The notes beneath the pieces were generated by a model, which ran no database searches, was not told where the DNA came from, and saw only the letters and a program-made list of their open reading frames with translations. A program made the translations under genes and the position numbers. Shown one piece after another: positions 53,052-59,000 of a stretch of DNA of 64,000 nucleotides (the stretch's first letter is position 1; each line of letters starts with the position of its first letter). This DNA comes from Nelumbo lutea (Eukaryota; Streptophyta; Magnoliopsida; Proteales; Nelumbonaceae), in assembly GCA_022828595.1 (NCBI GenBank), contig JAKGHH010000002.1:63646383-63710382 (forward strand). Reading direction: 5' to 3'.

Positions 53052-56000
53052 AAGAAGAAGAAGTAGTAGTGGTAGAAGAAGAATATATGGAAGAGGAAAA
53101 TGGGCTGATTAGATAAAATTTCAAGTTCTTCCTTAGTTATTGGTTCAGGTTTTTAGGTCTTTGAGGGTTCAATACAGCATTTAGCAATGTTTGTGTTGAT
53201 TAAACCCTAATAAATAAGAAAATATTAAAAAGAAATTAGTATATAAACACACAAAATGATTATTTTAGTTTAATAATGTATTTTATAATTATAATCTCAA
53301 AAAAGGATGAATAAAAAAGTATTTTATAGTAGGAAGTAGAAAACTGCTTGGCAATTAGGTGAGGCAAGCTTCAAAGGGCGCCTTGTTGCCTAAGTGTCTC
53401 GCCTTGACAGCTATGCTCCCGTGCCTCTTTCCGCAAAGTTTTAAACCAGCCCACCAGTCCTATAGCCCTTCATTTTCTTGTTAATGAGGTTTGGTGCAGA
53501 CCAATTCCTCCTAGGGTTGGCAGTTTTTGCTAGGAAGCCTTTCTGGAAAGAATCAACACTGGTGATTTGCTCCAAAAGAAGAGACCCAATACTTGTTTGT
53601 CCCCTCACTGGTGTGTTCTTTGTAAAGCTGACAGGGAGACTGTTTTTCATCTCTGGTGTCTTGCCAATTTGCAAAGTCTATTTGAGAGTGGACTTTCTCC
53701 CTCTTTGGGTGTAGTTGGAACCCTCCATCAAATTTGCAAAATTTGTTCACTTCTTTTTTCAGGTGGCATATGAAAAGGGGAAGGACTATGTGGAGAAGAC
53801 TGAGCACTACGGTATGCTGGCCCATATGGGAAGAAAGAAACTCTAGGATGTTCTTTGAAATAGAGAGAGGTACTGAAGAACTGAGGGCTCTGATCCTTAT
53901 AAGGGTCATACAGTGGATGAAATCCCTAGAGCTATTTAAAGATTATACAGTGGATGACATGTTGAGGAAGTGAGGTGAGATTACTAACTGTACCCAGACC
54001 AAAACAGTGATGAGTGTGTCTTGGACCCCCCCACCTGTAGGTTTCATAAAACTAAACACTGATGGAAGTTGTAAAGGGAATCCTGGACAATCAAGGATTG
54101 GGGGTGGATGAAATCCCTAGAGCTATTTAAAGATTATACAGTGGATGACATGTTGAGGAAGTGAGGTGAGATTACTAACTGTACCCAGACCAAAACAGTG
54201 ATGAGTGTGTCTTGGACCCCCCCACCTGTAGGTTTCATAAAACTAAACACTGATGGAAGTTGTAAAGGGAATCCTGGACAATCAAGGATTGGGGGTGTTT
54301 TCAGGGATGATAATGGGGTTGGTTTAGCCATGTTTTCAGGCCCAATTGGAGTGGGTGACTCTCTTAGAGCCGAGATCCATGCAATCATGGAAGGAATCCA
54401 AAAAGCTAGGGAGATGAATATCAGCAAACTCATAATTGAAGGGGATTCGAAGGTGGTGGTAGGATGGTTGAATAAAGACAACAGTGACTTATGGAATTAC
54501 AGCAATGTGAGTAGGAAATTTAGATGGCTGGTTCGAGAAATGGAAGTTAAAATCAACTGGGTAAAAAGATCAGCTAATTCTTTTGCTAATGGGCTAGTTA
54601 AACAAGGGGTGGAGAGGGAGTCAATGTTTTGGGCACGGTTGTAATTTTACTTTTCTTTTTCCCCTTCTCTTTCTCTTTTTTTCTCTTTTTCCTTTCTTGG
54701 GGCTCAAATTGTAATTGGAAGATAAGAAAGTTTGTCTTCCTCTTTGTAATTATCGTTGAGATTATCTAATGAATTGTGTTATTGATAAAAAAAAAAAAAA
54801 ATCTACAAGAATCTCTAGGAGCAACCAAGAGGACTTCAATATTATATTTAGAAAACTAATTGAATCATAAATCATTCAAATAAATAAGAAAAGGGTAGTT
54901 TAGGGATTTAAAAAAATAAATAGTTGAATTAGAATCTTCTTCAGTGCTTTAAAAGTGCAAGAGCCATTTTGCGCCTGAGCACAAGGTGCAAGCCTTTTTG
55001 AAGTAAGGCGCAAAATAGCAAAAAAAAATCTAAAAAATCAAAAGAAGTGCCAAAAATTCACAAAAATGCAAAATATTAAACACATTATTAGTTCAAAATA
55101 TAAACTTAAATTTTAAAATAATGCTTTAACAAAACCTATTATCTCAAATTAAAATATATAAACATAACACATAAAACATATTTAAAATAAAAATTTAAAA
55201 ATAAAATCAAGCATAACATATAAAACATATTCAACCATGTAAACTCTTAACCTCTTTATTTTTTTTCCCAATTGCATTACTTCAAATAGCTAATGTGATG
55301 TTAAACATTATGCATTCTTGATTCTATGAGCCACCTTTGTACCAAGCCCCTCAAGGGGCCCAGCTGCTAAACACAAAAAAAAAGCACTGATTTTCAAAAA
55401 GGCTCATGCCTAGGCTGAAGTGCAAGGTGCACCAAGTGTGCACCTTGGTGCACCTTTTGAAAATGCTACACTTGGGACATAAGCGAGGCACATACCCTAA
55501 AATGCACCTAACCTCGGTGTTTTAAAAGAACAAGGTGCAAAATATGCGCCAGGCCCATTTGCGCCTGAGGCACAAGGCACAAGGCGAGGTGCGCGCCTTT
55601 TTAAGCAAGGCACAAAATTAGAAAAAAAAAAAGCTAAAAAATAAAAAAAATGTCAGAAAATTCTAAAAAAAACAAAAAAATATTAAACATAATTTTAATA
55701 AAAAATATAAACTTAAATTTTAAAATAAATGTTTTAAAAAACCTATTATCTAAAATTAAACTACATAAACATAACATGTAAAGCGTATTCAAATGAAAAT
55801 TTAAAAATAAAAGCAAACATATAAAGCATTTTCAACAATGTAAAACCCACTATCTCTTTTTTCCTTTAATTGCATTGCTTCAAGTAGCTAATGTGATGTA
55901 AAACATATTGCATTCTTAATTCTATAAGTTGCCTTTGTACCACGCCCCTCGAGGCAAGCCCGAACAAGTCTATGTTATGGTTTGAAATTCTTATTTCTCA

Positions 56001-59000
56001 CATAAAAAATAATTATTTTATAACTTTCATTGCCATTTAAGAGGATATTTTATTGCAATGAATGAATGGACAATATTAGCAAATAGGGGGTTCTAAATAT
56101 CGTCTTAAAAAGCAATGAAAGTTATAAAATCATTATTTTTTATGTGAGAAATAAGAATTTCAGACCCTAACATAGACTTGTTCGGGCTTGCCTCAAGGGG
56201 CGTGGTTGGGGGTCCGGGGGCAAAGCCCCTGGCCCAACCGTTAGACTCAAAAAAATGCAAAAAGCGCAAAATTTTAAAAAGGCACACGCCTAGGCTGAGG
56301 TGCAAAGCGCATCAAACGCACACCTAGGCACACCAAGCGTGCGCCTTTTGAAAGGGGTGCACCCAGGACTTGGGCAAGGCACATACCCCAAAATGTGTCT
56401 CGCCTATGCACCTAGGTGCGCATTTTAAATCATTGCCTCAACTGTGCACCTAGGCATGCCTAAAGGCACGCCTTTTAAATCACTAATCTTCTTAGAAGTT
56501 AACTGACGGAACTCCAATGGAGAGGGGTATTTGTTGCAAAGTTAAAGTTCAAGGGGGTCTTTGTCGCAAATGAAAGTTCAGGGGGTAATTGTCATTGACC
56601 CCATAGTGCAAAGGCGGTCTTTGTAAATTACCCAATAGAAAATGACAAAGCAAAGAACTAATTCTCGATTGAATTGATTTTAATTCCAATCAATCGTGGG
56701 AATCATATAAGTTGTAAGATTTATTAATCAAATCATAGAATTCATAAAACTCATAAGATTTTTGCAAAACAAAAAAAAAAAAAGATATAGACATAAGATT
56801 CAAACCAAAACACTTGGGATTCATGATTCAAATCTTGAATCGTATCACAAATTGTATGATTTTGGCAACATTATTGCTCCTAGTCCCATAGATATTAGAA
56901 AACCAGACAAATATGATTACAAGTCTTTTGTTTTTTCAGTTCCCTACTGAAGGCATACATGTTGATAAGAAGATTAAGATCACTATTGAATAGCCAGTTC
57001 CACGATCTTTTGACGACATTCAAAGCTTTCATGGACTAGCCACCTTTTATAGGTTGTTTATCAAGAATTTCAACACCTTGAATGTGCTTGTAACAAACAG
57101 AATAAAGAAAGTGAAATTCAAATGGATACTTAAAGTTGAGAAGAGCTTCCATCTCATGAAGAAATGGCTTATTGAGGCTTCAGCTTTCTCTATGCTCGCT
57201 TTTGACAATTTTTTTTAAGCTAGATTGTATTACCTAGCATGTTGGAATAGGAGCTATCTTGAGCCAAGGTAAGCTCCCTGCCAATTATTCAATGAGAAGT
57301 TAAATGAACAATGACATTTGAGGCATTATCTTTTTTATTGATAACTATATTCTTTATCAGTTGTGAAGAAAGAGTATAATGTACAAGACAAGTAGATTTT
57401 TTAGGCTGGCATTTCACCACCTAAGCCTTCTCCTCTACATTGTTATTTACAAATATCTTTCAAATGTTACCCCCCCCAATACATTTTTTCTTTGTTTGGC
57501 AAGTGAGTCTGCCATACTGTTTGTTGATCTATGTACCCACATGAATGAAATTACCCCATCCCTTGTTATTTGCTTGATTTATCTCATTGTAGGTTCCGAT
57601 GCCATGTTCCTTGGTTTTCATCTTGTAGCCAGCTAATTACCATCACTGATTCTCTTTCCACCACTATATTCCTCATATTCAGCCTTCTCATCTTCAACCC
57701 ATACAAAACAGCTTGCAACTCAGATCTTGTGGAATCCTCCACACAAATAGGTCCAGAAAATAATGCTAATGCATCCATCAAAGTTTAATGTTATCTGATT
57801 TAGGGCTGGGTAGTCCACTCTCTCATAATGATAGTCCTAGTAGAAAACGAGTTAGCCAAAATCCACCAGCCTTTAAGAATATCATCCCTTGAAAAAGGTC
57901 CAAAGATATCCAAGGTTTTGACCCAATGCACCACTTTGAAGGAGATTATTTCTATCATTGATTCTTGGGAAAGAATATTCTCTTTGAAATTCTTGAATTT
58001 CTTTCTTCCCAAATGGTCCAAAGGATGGTCACCCTTGTACATCTCCACAAAATCTTTCCCCTTTTATGGATGAGATAAAAAAAGAATAATGAAAAAATAC
58101 TGCTCACATTATTAGGTGGAGACTACCTACAAGCTACAAACCAATCCCAAATATTAGAGGTAAAAGGACAAGAAGTTAGCAGAGGAATGTAGTTTCCCTG
58201 CTTACATCACGCAGGAAACTTTTATGAGGAGAGAGGCACCAATTAGGCTTTCTTTTTTGCACATTATCACAAGTGTTGATTTTTAGGTGGAATACCTCCC
58301 AACAAAATGCCCAAATTTTGGGCAGCACTAGTCCAAACCAAATAGACCTAACAGGAAAGCCAACATGGTGGGGGTCAAAAAGTTCCAAGAAAAAAAATGC
58401 ACAGGAAAAGTACTAGAAGGAAGCCAAATTTGTTATGTTTAAACCATCTCACTATCACCTGGGAATCACCTTCCACTACCAAATTCCACAAGTTGAGAGA
58501 TCTCCCCAGCCTTAACCCGTGCAGTACCACCAACAGCTTGGCCTTTTTGGAGTCTACAATCCCATTTGGTCCAGAGAAGAGAGAACATAGCCATAATAGC
58601 TCTAATACCACCCCTAAATACTCCACTTATACCTGAAACTCCTGGTTGCCAAGGCTGCAATCATCAAAGTTTAGTCTAATAAAGTCTAGTAGACTATGTG
58701 AGATTTCAGACCTTAACGCAGACCCCAAAATAAAGTTATAAAACCATTATTTTTTATGTGAGAAATAAGAATTTCAGACCCTAACATAGACTTGTTCGGG
58801 CTTGCCTCAAGGGGCATGGTACAAAGGCGACTCATAGAATCAAGAATGCAATACTTTACATCACATTAGCTACTTGAAGCAATGCAATTAAGGAGAAAAA
58901 GAGATTGTGGGTTTTAATTGCTTGAAAGTGCTTTATATGTTTGCTTTTATTTTTAAATTTTCATTTAAATACGCTTTACACGTTATGTTTATGTATTTTA

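Larger units (their letters stand above)
49512..54801 (+). mobile_element. longest LINE copy in the window
   Basis: Non-LTR retrotransposon in TAF12 intron 2, antisense to the gene. APE endonuclease relic about 49680-50330 ([31 protein letters not shown]), reverse transcriptase 50836-52377, zf-RVT from about 52690, interrupted by a hAT-like element at 52729-53415, RNase H at 54198-54644, poly(A) at 54787-54801. The 5' limit is uncertain. ACAAGAATC occurs at 49503-49511 and 54805-54813 and may be a target duplication. Stops and shifts make it inactive. Confidence 0.85.
48144..56633. mobile_element. 8.5-kb interval bounded by Mutator-like inverted ends
   Basis: GGGTAAATTACAAAGACTGT...GGTCAGTGACAATTGCC...CCTGAACTTTCA at 48144-48205 is mirrored by the reverse complement of 56560-56633, with inverted ends of roughly 60-75 bp. 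The terminal sequence resembles the 21057-21472 Mutator-like MITE. LINEs and a nested pair of hAT MITEs lie inside, so the simplest reading is a small MITE that later swelled. The 9-bp flanks match at only 6 of 9, so the duplication is uncertain. Confidence 0.6.

Noticed and set aside
49503..54813. ACAAGAATC as a sure target duplication of the long LINE
   Set aside because: Only nine bases and offset by three from the poly(A) tail; chance is plausible, so it is mentioned only as tentative.
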